Below are positions 22,367-34,300 of a DNA stretch of 64,000 bases, piece by piece. Origin of the DNA: Edaphochlamys debaryana (Eukaryota > Chlorophyta > Chlorophyceae > Chlamydomonadales). Within the stretch, counting starts at the first letter, position 1, and the number at the start of each line of letters is the position of its first letter. A program made the translations under genes and the position numbers. The notes beneath the pieces were generated by a model. It worked only from the letters and a program-made list of their open reading frames with translations, searched no databases and had not been told where the DNA came from. Location: the NCBI GenBank assembly GCA_016858145.1, contig JAEHOE010000016.1, forward strand, positions 310,001 through 374,000, in the 5' to 3' direction.

Positions 22367-25300
22367 CTAGCGCAAGAGCTTGCGAAGCATGGGCGTCGCG
22401 GGCGGGCGCTGCGGCGGCGGCGGAGGGGCTGCGGGGTATAGTGGGCACAAAGGGAGAGCAAAGCGTCAGCACTGGGCCACCAGTCAGTCCGTCTTGCGCA
22501 CTCTGCTGCCCGCCGAATACGCACTTTCAACCGACCCTCCCGACCTGAAAGCCCCCGTCAATCCGCCACTCACGGTTCTCGTACGCGCTGTAGTAGGTGG
22601 TGACGATGCGAGTACGGGGGTCCACCAGGCTCGCGCCGCACACCGTCGTGTTGGTGATGCTCGAGTAGCGGGGGCACTTGAAGATGCACTTGGTGCCCGT
22701 GACTTGCACGGGCGGCCAGGTCTCGGCCACGGTCAGGTTTGCCGGGGAAACAGCGGATCCAATGCAGCCAAAGGTGGTGAGCAGGGTGGCGGCCGAGGAA
22801 GTCATGTTAGTCATGTTGTACGACATCGCGATCGCGCCCATGCAGGAGGTCTTGTCGAGGCTGTTGTAGATGTCGCCGACCAGGTCAGTGGCGTTGACCA
22901 GGAGGTTAGCGTTGCTGTCGGCCGTGAAGTTGACGTTCAGGCATGCCTTGTACGTGACGTCGGTGATTGCTGCATATGGGTAGATGGGGGGCGGGGCGGG
23001 CAGGGGCGGATGTGTGAGCTGACGCGCTGGCAGGGCTGACATGCGCCGGCGATTCCATCCTTGACCTAGCCGCAGCTGTCTAGCCCCGGGCCGCCTCAAG
23101 CCTTTCCATCTTGCGACCATGCCTACGGACATCATCCGCTAGCCTGCCATCTTGCTGTCTCACCGCTTCGGTCGACGGGATAGGCAATCAGCCGATCCTT
23201 GAACTGAAGTGTGAGGGAGTCCAGGACGGGGAACTGGCGGGCATCGTTCCATGCGATGGCGGCGCGGATCGCATGGATCTGGACCATGTAGTAGAGCGTC
23301 TGGTCCACGTTGTCGATCTCCTGTGGAATGGGAAGGATGCTGGTAAGTATGTAGGGGCCAGCGGGCCTGGAAGCCTCCCTTCCAGTCGCCGCAGGCCCTG
23401 CTCTTGCCCTGCTACTGACCCGGGGTGTGGTGGACAGCAAGCCCTGCTGCTGCGTGTTGCCCTCCGTCACCAGGTCTTCGCTGGGGACCACGTAGGGCTC
23501 AGCATCGGGATCGGCCTCCTCCGCAACCCAGGGCTGCAGCCGCGTTAGAATCGTGATGCCGGTGCCGGGGATGCCCTGGCTCAACACCGCGCGGGGCCCC
23601 TGTGGACAGCGCACGGAGAAGAGGAAAGCCAAGAATGGGTCAAGGGTTGTGCGATGCACACGCGATGGGGGGATGCAAGGACGGGCAGGAGCAGACTCAC
23701 AATGGGCCCCGGGCCGTGAAGGCCCATGCAGCCCGGCCTCACCTGCGCCCTGAGGGCTGCCAGAAGGCCCTGCTCGGTCCGCGCGATCGGGGGCACGACA
23801 GCGAAGATGCCGCCGCCCGAGGACAGGTGCAGGGTCAGGTTCTGGGTGACGGTGGGCTCCATGAAGGAGGGGTGGAAGTAGTCGACGATGTACAGGTCGC
23901 AAGTCGTGGTGTTCAGCTGCGCGGGCGAGACCACGACGCTGGACGAGTTGATCTTGCTCGGCAATGCCGTGCGCATGGCCCTGTACGGCAGGCGAGGGAT
24001 GGCGGGCGGCGGTAAGCAGCTCACACTATCAGCAGTACGACATGCCGAGCCACGAGCCTAGGTGTCGCACAGGGACAACCGCATTGCTGCCTTCCACTCC
24101 CACTCACTGGAGGAAGGGCAGGTAGGCTGCGTTGGAGGTGCACAGGCTGGCGTTGCGCTGCGCCTGCTCGGCACGCCTGCGGGAGTAGGGAGGGCAGCGC
24201 CGGAAGGAGGGTGTGAGTAGCCAAAGAGCGGATCGGCGGGCTACCCCAGCAGCATTCGAAGCGGGCACTCGAAGCGGGCATGGGCTGAGGGTGACAGTGA
24301 TAGGGAATTGAGGAGGCTGAGGGTGTCCAGGCGCGGCTGCGAGGGGCCGACTTCCAGTGCCCCCTTACTTGATGCCCCAAAGCGTCAGGTTTGTGGCGAT
24401 GCCGGTCAGCACTGGGTCACCGCCCACAGCTGTAACAAACGCCTCGCTGCCGAAGACACTGCGGGATGAGAAAGGACCGGGGCCGTGGTTTTAAGCGTAA
24501 AGGCGCTCAGATCTAGGCACCCATACGAAAGGGTAAACGGCAAAAGGGCGGCCGGCGTAGCATTAAGCAAACAGCATGACTCACGCGTAGCGGCCGACAC
24601 AGGAGTTGCTGCCAACCGCCATGCAGGAAGCAGCCAGCACCACCCTTGGCACGCCTCCTGCAGCCGGCTCGTCCATGTCGTACGGCACCAGGTTGTCCGT
24701 ATCCATCAGTACGGGGAACGCGGCGCCGTACAGCGACAGAGTGACGGAGAGGTACGAGCTCTTGTTCACCTCGCCATCGCCAGTGGCGATCAGGGGCAGC
24801 TGAGTGGACACGGCCCTCGCGAAGTCGTCGGCTTGTGCTCTCAGGTTGATCGCCGGAGGTGGCATGGGAGGCATCGGCGGAGCCGGCGGCGGGGTCGAGT
24901 TGGTGGGTGTGACAAGGTTGGCTGCGGCGGAAGGGGCAAACGGTGCGGCAAGACGTCAGGGGTCAAGGGAGCTGCGAAGGAACGAGCTGTAAAAGGGAGT
25001 ACCGGTACCAAGCACCAGGCACGCAGCGCCACTACCACACCCAGCATGCCCATTCTTCCACCGAGCGTGTCCGACTCACGATAGACCCAGTAGGTCGTGT
25101 AGATCGTGTCCTGCACCTTGAGCCCTGGGAACGTCACAATGGACGAGCCAGGGTCCCTGGTGGGCGGTACGGCAAGGTACGCGCCGGCGCTGTACGATGC
25201 TTGCGTGCGGTTGGCAACAAACTCTTGGACCGTGGTGTTGGCCAGCGCTACGCCCATGGTTGACATGCCCGCGACGCGGTTGGGCAAGACGCGGAAGGGC

Positions 25301-28300
25301 TCAGAGTTCATGCCCGTTAGGCCGCCAAAGAGCGCCTCCTGCGTCTCGTTGATGCGGAGTCCGTAGCGCCAGGGCCGGCGGCGGCAGTGCTGGAGGAAGA
25401 AGCGGTTGTAGGGACCGGGCTCGGAGCCCACGCACATGCGGTAACCGGTTGGGTCCATGTTGCGAGTGCGCACACGGAACCTGCGGGGCGGGACAGGGAA
25501 CAGGGTTACTTTGCGCTCCTCCCGTTCCAGGCCCAGGCCCAGCCAGCGCACTACCACAGCAAGCAACACTGTCCATCCCCCCCCGCTCGATCACGCGAGA
25601 CCCAAATGAAGCGTACTCACGCCTGCGGTGTCTCCTCCAGCTCCAGGCAGCTCATGCTGCTCGGCTCCATGGTGAGACGCGAAAAGAGGAACTGGTTTGT
25701 ACGCCGCAGCTCGCCGCCAGGGAAGGGCTGGCCGGGCGTGAAGGGACCGCAACCTCGGAACTGGACCTCGCTGCCATCCGCGACTGTCATTGTCCCCAGG
25801 CACGCGCCGGCGACGGCGGTGACGGCTCGAGAGTCGATCATGTAGCGCCAGGGCCGGAGCGAGGCAGCTGCGGAGGACCAAATGCGCAAGGGGATGGCGC
25901 GGGAAACTGAATTGGCTATAACACTGTGCGAGGGTTCAGCTCCCCCCCACGCGTGCCCCCAAGCACTCCGGCGCCTGCCACAACGGCAACCCTCCACCAG
26001 CTACCGAACGTTCATCGCCGACTGCCACGACAGCACTCACGTGAGAACGGTTGGATGATCAGGTCCGCATGCGGGTTCACGGTCTCAGGTCCCCCTGTAT
26101 AGTTGGAGCAGCGGACCAGCTCCGCACCGCCCTCCACCTCGCCGCCCAGGCACTTGCCGCCTGAGTTGAAAAAGACTCGCGTGCTTCTCAGCGGCCCAAA
26201 GTTCGAGAAGGTGCCGCAGAAAGTCCCGGGCAGGAAGTTGAACAGCTGGGTGCGGTCGTCGCAGTCGCAGTCGGTCAGCGTCAACGGCATGAGCGGGTGG
26301 TGGTTGGCCGCAACGCACAGCTCGCGCTCATCGGGTGCAATCCAAGCGATGGAGTTGCTGCGGGCGGGAGGGTGGATGCGAGACACGTGGTTGGGTGCGT
26401 TCGCAACTGGGTTCACAGAGCGCAGAGCGCGTTCCCTGGTCACCCTGCCCCTGCTTGCCTGGCAAGCCTTGGCCACCCGCTCCCGGCCTCCCGCCCGTTC
26501 TCACGTGAACGCTCCGCACTTGGCGATGGACACGACCTGGCTCATGGTTGGCTCGCCCGGGTCGCAGGTCTGCCAGCTGGCGCTCATGGTGTCAGCGTCC
26601 ATGGTTAGGCACAGGGTCTCGTTGGACTCGGCCAGGCTGATCACACGCAGGCCCTCGTCGGCGGGCTCCATGTAAGCATCATTGTAACAAGCGCAGGCGC
26701 CGAGGGGAGGCACCTCGTCCGGAGTAATGTCGGTGGGTGGTGCGGGGCTGGGCGGGGGCGCAGCCGCATCGATCGTAATGGCGGCAACGTACTCGGTAGA
26801 GTTGAGCGTCGTGTCTGTAGTGGGCAGGGTGCGTACATGGAGACGGGCGTCAAGACTCTGATGCAACGTGTCCAGAGGGCAAGCTCCAAGGATGCGGCCC
26901 TGGCGCCCTCTTTTACCTCTTTCTGCCTGCGTCTCCCTCAAGTTTCTTCCTCTGATCCCGCTACCTCTAGACTAAACGCAGTGAAGCCAGCACTCACTGT
27001 AGTCGTACACGCTGTAGTACACCGTGCTCTTGTTTGTGAGCGGGTCGGTGAACATGCCGCCGCACACCGAGTCCTCCGTCAGGCAGCGGAATGCGCACTG
27101 CGCGCCGCTGACGCGCACGGGCACGCGTGCCTCCTTGACGGTGAGGTTGTAGGCGTGCACGGGCGAGCCCGTACAGCCGAAGGTGGTGAGCAGGGCCATG
27201 GCCAGGCCTTGTCCGTCCATGGTAGTGTTGAAATCAGCCGACTGCATCAGGCTTAGAGTGCATGTGTCCTTGCTCAGGTTCATGTCCGGGACGGACGCGT
27301 TGACCAGGAGCCCGGTGTTGTTGCCCGCCGCAAAGTCAAGCTGCACGCACGCCTTGTAGCTCGCATCGGCCAGGGCTGCGCGGGAGGGGGGCCGGAGACA
27401 AGGGAGGCCCGAGCGGCTGAGACTTGGCTTACGTTGGGGCCCGGGCCTCCCCAAATGCAGACACGCCGGCCCCCAATGCCGTGCCCCTACCCTCCACCCA
27501 CCGGTCATGTCCTGCGGCAAGCTCAGCAGCGTTTCGTTGATGAGCGCCGTCAGCTCGTCCAGCAGCGGGATCTGCGCGCCGTCGTTCCAGACCACCGCCG
27601 CACGCACGGCGTGGATGTTGGTGAGGAAGAAGGCTGACTGGTCGGCGAACAGCGCGGCACCGGCCGGCGTGACCGTGAGCACGTGCTGCTGGAGGTTGGA
27701 CAACAGGATGACCTCATCAGCGCCAGACAGCGTGGTGGGTGACGAGTAGTAAGCGAAGGGCAGCGGGTCATCCTCCTCGCGCTGCTGCAGCCGCGTCAGC
27801 ACCGTGATGCCAGTGCCGGCCACGCCCTGGCACATGACTGGCACGATCTGTGGGGGCCGTGGCAGGGCGGTGGCGCAGAGGGTTACAGGCTTCCAAAGCA
27901 GACGGAGTACCGCTGCTCGAGCGCTCCCGCTTAAACGCTCTCGACACGGACAGCCACGAGGAAACTCACCTCGCTCTTGAGCGCAGCCAGCAGGCCTTCC
28001 TGCGTACGGGCGCCCTCCTGGACCACGGACCAGACCGCGGCACCTTCCGCTAGCTTCCGCGTGAACGTATCCTGGATCTCCTTGTCGGCGTAAGCACGGT
28101 CGAAAGCTTGCACGATGTACAGATCACAGGTGGTGTTGGCGTACTGCGACAGAGGGACGTAGCCGCTGCGCTCGGCGTCGACGGGAACTGCAAATCCCAA
28201 GGTAGTCAGGTATCTGCGACATGGGGGGCGAAATTTGGTTTGGTTTGGTGCGGTTAGCGCAGAACTGGTGTCGGGCAGTTAAGTTGTATCGGGCTGCCTT

Positions 28301-31300
28301 GCCCGCGCCCATTCCTAGTGGATGTACTCACGTGATGAATGGAAGGTAGGCAAAGCGAGAGGCGCAGACTATGGGCGCACGCCAAGCGTCGAAGGCGGGC
28401 CTGAACGGAAGGGGCACGAAGGGGCCAGGGCGCGAGCAACGGCAGGGGCGGAAAAGCACTTAGTTGTAGGGAGGCCCTGACTTGAGGCACAACTCCAAAC
28501 AAGCCGCAGACCCCAGCTTGCTCCAGAAGCCCCGAGGCCCATCCCAGGTCCACCTCCCAGCCCTCAGCAACCGCCCACTGGCTTACGTAAAGGACCATGC
28601 AGCAAGATCCCCGAGAGTGCCCTTGAGGTTCTCGCTGCCGTTAAAGTTCGTAATGAACGCCTCGGAGCCCAGGACGCTGCGAGTTTGGATGAGGGGCAAA
28701 AGCGCCCGCGTCGAAAGAGGCGCAGCCCACAAAGCAGCTGCCATGACATAACCTGCAGCCCAATACGTTGCCCCCACACAACGCCCTATACGTCGCCGAC
28801 CCTGCACCCCCTCCAGCCTTCCCACAAGAAGTACACGCTGTGCCCGTCGCAAGGGGCCTGTGGTTCAAACTGACTCACGAGTAGCGGCCGACGCAGCTCT
28901 CGCCCTCGTTCTTGATGCAAGACGCGGCTATCACCACCCTCGTCACGCCTCCCTTCTCGGGGCGATCCATGTCGTACAGCACCTGGTTGACGTTATCTAC
29001 CAGTACGGGGAATGCGGCGCCGTACAGAGTCAGCGTGGCGGAGGGGTACAGAGGGCTTTCAATCTGGCCGATATGCGCAACCGGTGGCAGTTGGTACTCC
29101 AGGGCGTCGCTGAATCGGTTCGCCTGCTCCACAAGGGAGGAGTTCGAGGTCGCCGGGGGCATGGGTGCCGGATAGAGGGGCGGCGGCACGATGTTGGCTG
29201 CGGGGGACAGCGGGAGGAGGAAGGGGCGGGTAAGCCGGGGACTGACCTGGTGAGTTGTCGGCGGAAAGCGCCCTCGTGCATGACTCAATTCGCTTCCCAC
29301 GCCAGGCCCCATGTCTCCTCTCTCTCGCCCCGCCCGCAATGTACTCACGATACACGTTGTACGCGGTGAACACGCCGTCCTGTACGTCCATGCAGCGGAA
29401 CGTGACGACCGCAGAGCCCGGGTCGCTGCCGGCGGGCACTCCCAGGAAGGCGCCGGCGCTGTAGGAGCAGAACTTCTTGCCGGTCAGGAACGCCTCGATG
29501 GTTGTGTTCGGAGGCGCGAAGCCGACCGTCAGGAAGCCCGACGCGCGGCTGGGCAGGATGCGGTAGCGCTGGTCGGGCACGCCCGTGTAGCCACCGAGGA
29601 TAGCGAGCTGGGTCTGGTTGATGCGGAGGCCGTAGGCTGACGTGGACAGGGCGCAGGGCTGCAGGAAGAGGCGCTGGAGGTCACCGATGGGAGATACGCC
29701 CACGCACAGACGGTAGCCATCGGGCGTCAGTCTCCGCATGCGTAGACGGAACCTGTAAGCGGGCGGGGATTGGGAGATCGAGGGCTTACATCAGGGTTAT
29801 GGCTGGGGCGCTGATAAGGAAAGCGCCAAGATCATGCGCCCTAGCTCACCGCTCCGGGGTCTCCTCGGGCTCAGTGCAGGTGAGGGTGCTCGGCCACTTA
29901 GTGACTCGCGAGATGAGGAACTGCTGCGAGAGCGCCAGCTCGCCGCTGGGGAAGGGAAGCGTGGCCTGGCAGGGCTGGTAGACCACCTCCGCACCCTCCT
30001 CCAGACGTGTGGCTGTGAGGCACGCGCCGTTGGCGGCATTGGCGCCGCGCGAGTCGAGCACGTAGCGCCAGGGACGCAGCAGGGGACCTGGGGAGTGGTG
30101 CGGAGGTTTAGGGGTTGTGAGGGCAAGGGAAGTGGGCAGGGGTAACCGCATGCTGAGCCCCCTCTCTTCCTCCATCCAGACAACTCCCTCCACCCTCTCG
30201 ACCTAACTCGACCACTGCATGCAGAGACCCGACCGCTCACCGGGCCAGGCCTTGATGTCCACAACAGCGTCGCGCGTGCACGGGACCGGGTTGGCAGGAA
30301 TCGGAGGGTCTGTTGCATTGACCGTCGTGTTCTTGGCTCCCAGGCACTCGCCGAACCAGTTGAACTGGACCTTAGTAATGCCCAGAGGGCCGTACGGTGT
30401 TACCGTGGGGCAGACACCCGGCGGGAAGGTCACCCACTGGGTGCGGTCGTCGCAGTCGCAGTCGGCCAGCTTAAGCGGCGTCAGGGGGTGGTCGTTGGAC
30501 GAGAGACAGAGCTCGCGCTCGTCGGGGGCAATCCAAGATACCAGCTGACTGCGGGGCGGCCGGGTAGAGGGCGGGGAAAGCGTGCAAAGCGGTGGGCAGG
30601 GAGGGGCGTGACGTTCTTCGACGTGTGCCTGATCAGACCACAGTGGCGTGTTCCGTGGAGTGCATAACCGATGGCACCAGTCTGAAAGTCAGAGGGCCAC
30701 ACGGCCCGGGATGGAAGGGGTCTTGCACGCCGGCCAGCCCGGCCCCACCGAAAGCGCTTTCAAGTTGTCCACATACAACTAGACTGACAGCGGGGGCCAC
30801 CTCGGCGCTGCTTGTGCTACGCGGAGCTGCTCCCGCCGATGCAAGGTTAGCGTCGAGCAAGCTCGGGCTCCCATATGCACTACCGACAACGTCATCCAGT
30901 GTAGGAGTCATCGGCGGGCTTGTTGCGCAACCCGGCGAGGGCACGCTTGCGATGCTACCTAGAATTCAGCTTGCAAAGCCCGTGTGCGGGAGTATAGGAC
31001 GCGCTGACTAGCTTGTGCCTCGCTTAGGTACGTTTAGGTTAAGGAGCTCCGTCACTTTGCCAGCAGCTGTCACGCGAGGGCGTTGCGTGACTTTGGTTAA
31101 AGCTCGCCTGCCCAAGCCGAGACTGGGAGCGATGTTGCTTTCAAAACCTATGCAAGTCAGCTGTGTGATGGGAGAGGTAGTTGCAACACTTGTCGGCATG
31201 CCACATGTGTTTCTTCCCCGGGACCATCCTTCGCCCCCTGCACCCCCCTAGCTTCGCACAGAGCGCGCCGCCTGTCCCCCGCGCTTTCCACCGTGCCTGC

Positions 31301-34300
31301 ACTTTATCCCATTGCCCAGGCATGTCCGGGGCTTGGCCCTGTGATATCAGCTTTCAGGCAGCTGACACTGGCACCCCACAAGACTCACGTAATGTTGCCG
31401 CACTTGGGGAACTGGACCACCTGGCTCTCGCGAGGCTCTGCGGGGTTGCACGGAGCCCAGCTGGCGGTCAGATTCTTCTCGTACATCGTGAGGCATCGGC
31501 CCCGCATCTCCGGGTGCGTGACGACGCGGAAGCCCTCATCATCGGGAATGGTGACATTGTTAATGCAGGCGCAAGACGGAGGCGGAGGGGTGGGCGGGCT
31601 GGGCAGCGGAGGGTTGGGCGATGGGGCGCGCGGACGGGTCGGAGGACGCAGGGGAGCCGGGGGCTTGGGGTGCGACGGCGGGGGGCGGGGGCGGTTCGGT
31701 GGGGCCCGGGGGCGCCCAGGGCGGTTGGGTGGCGGGCGAGGCGACCGGATGGGACGTCCCGGGGGCCTGGGGCTGGGCGGCTTGGGCGGGCGGGGCAGTG
31801 GTGGCGGGCGGGGCGAGCGAGGCCTAGGAAGCCCCGGACGGTTGGGGTGGAGGGGCTGGGGCGGACGGGGCTGAGGGCTGGGCGGGCGGGGAAGCGGGGG
31901 TGTGGGGCTGGGAGGGGCGGGCGGGCGCTGCGGGTGGCCGGGGGGCTTCAAGGGCGCTGCAAGGGCAGGGGTTGCGGGGGAGGTGTTCAAAACATCAGCG
32001 TGCTGTGAAACGTTGGCCGGCCAGCTGCATTGCCCCTCAATAGCTTACTCGCGGGCTGCGGGGGGCGCATCGGGTGCCGCGGTCGGAACCTGTGGATGAA
32101 GGAACGCCCTGGTTGGTCGCGTCTTCAAGGAGGCCTTGCTAGTCACGAGGTACGCATTTACAAAACAAGGAAAGGCGGCCACGTCACTTACGGTGTGGGA
32201 GGGAAGGGGCTAGGGGGCTGGGGCCGCGGCGGCTTGGGCGGCCGGCTGGGCGGCCTGGACGGGGGCCCAGGCGGCTTGGGCGGCCGGCTAGGGTGGCTGG
32301 GCGGCTGCAGAGGGTGCGGCGGACTGCGACAAGAGAGAGGAGGCAAGACAGCAAGCAGAACGTAAATCACGCGGAGCACTTTCCGGGCGTGAGGCAAAGT
32401 CGCAGGGAAGCACACGCTGTGCCGTCAGCATCAACCCGGGCTAGGGCCCTGCTATGCCAACCGCATGTCAATCGCGTGCGGTCAGGGTCTGTGCTCGCTC
32501 ACCGGGGGTTCGGCGTCAGAGGGCGAGGCGGGTGGGCCGGAGGCTTGGCAGGCGGCTTAGACCTGGCAGGTGTGCGGGGGGCCGAGGCAGCAAGCATAAG
32601 GCACAAGGCCTAGCGATATGATCCCCATCCGCATGTGCTCCCAGCCCAGTCGGCCTCGCACCACACCGACGCCCCTTGGGCTCCCGTTCATACTTGACCC
32701 TTCCATCGCTGCCTTCAGCCCCTCGATCGTGCTCATTTCAAGCCAATACGAACGTATCATCACAGGGCAAGCCGGCCGAGGCTCTACTCACGGGCGGCCT
32801 GGCTCCGTGCAGCCGGGGGGCAGGGGCGGGTTCAGGGGGTGGCGCGGCCACCTTGGCTTGGGGTAGAAGGGCGGACGGGGCGAGGGGGGATCGGGCAAGG
32901 AGGGCGTGGAGGGTGACTGGGGGTAGCCGGGCTCAAACGGTAAGCCCGGAGGCATCGGAGGGGCGGGCGGCCTCTGCGGGGGGCGTGGAGTCCAGGGCTG
33001 GTACGGCAGTCCGGGAGGGGGGTTCGGCGGGAAGGGCGTGAAGGGGGCGTACGGAACCATGGGGCTGCTTGGCATGTCGGGCGGGGGCGTGGGCGGCAAC
33101 GTCGGGGGCGCCATGGGTGCAGCGGGTTCGTTCGGACTGGTGGGCTCAGGAGGTGGGTCGCTAGGCCAGTAGGGCCAGGAGGGGCTCCATGGCGGCAATT
33201 CGGGATACAAGGGGGATTCCGGCGTGTAGGGCGAAGGCGGGTTGGGGGATGCCGGAGCGGAGGGGTCGGCAGGCGGAGGTGGCTCGTCAGGCCACCAGGG
33301 AGAGTAGGGGATGTAGGGAGGCGGCGAGCTGGGAGAGTCGGGGGAGGATGGGGGTGGCGGAGAGGGTGGACTTGGCGGGTCTCCCGGGAAGAGGGGGGGC
33401 CAGGGGGGAGGGCTTTGAGGGGCGCCGGGGTCAGACGGATATAGAGGAGAGGATGGCGGGGTATCGGGGGAGTTGGGGGGCGGTGGGGACGAGGGAGCCA
33501 CAGGGCTGCCGGGAGATGAGGGAGGGGTCTGAGGGGCGCCGTCAGGGCCCTGTGGGCGTAGAGGCCAGGGGGTGCTGGGCGGTAGCGGTGGCGGCCGGTT
33601 CGGTCGGACAGGCCGGAAGTCCGAATCATCTGGCGATGGGGGCCCCGGCGGGTCCGGGCTCTGCGGCATCTGCGGCGGCGGCGGCTGCTCCGGTGGCGGT
33701 GGCTGATCCGGCGGCGGCGGCTGCTCCGGCGGGAGGTGCGGCGGCACGTCCGGCGGCGGGGGTGATGACGGCGGCGAGGGAGACGCAGGAAGGAACGGTG
33801 GCGGCGGAAGTCCCGGGGGAGTCCTCGGCTCGAACGACGGGGCATCTGGTGCGAAGGGCCTGTCCGGTGAAAAAGGAGCATCGGGTGCCGGTGGACTCGG
33901 CGGGGAAGGGGGGGGTGCCGAGGGAGCAATCGGTGACGGTGACGGCGAGTCTGGCTGCCAAGGCGGGTCCCGACGCTCATCCGGAGCGAAGGGAGTCTGC
34001 GTGGCGCCAGGAATGATGGGCTGGAAGCGAGGCCGAGAGGGGCTGGGCGTCAGCGGGGCATCGGGTGACGGTGACGGCGAGTCTGGCTGCCAAGGCGGGT
34101 CCCGACGCTCATCCGGAGCGAAGGGAGTCTGCGTGGCGCCAGGAATGATGGGCTGGAAGCGAGGCCGAGAGGGGCTGGGCGTCAGCGGGGCATCGGGTGA
34201 CGGTGACGGCGAGTCTGGCTGCCAAGGCGGGTCCCGACGCTCATCCGGAGCGAAGGGAGTCTGCGTGGCGCCAGGAATGATGGGCTGGAAGCGAGGCCGA

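Noticed and set aside
22429..22573. Alternative acceptor at the CTTTCAG just after exon 27 for the last HRGP exon
   Set aside because: In copy B it gives a different reading that stops almost at once, whereas the next acceptor gives a matching Pro-rich tail ending LRKLLR in both copies.
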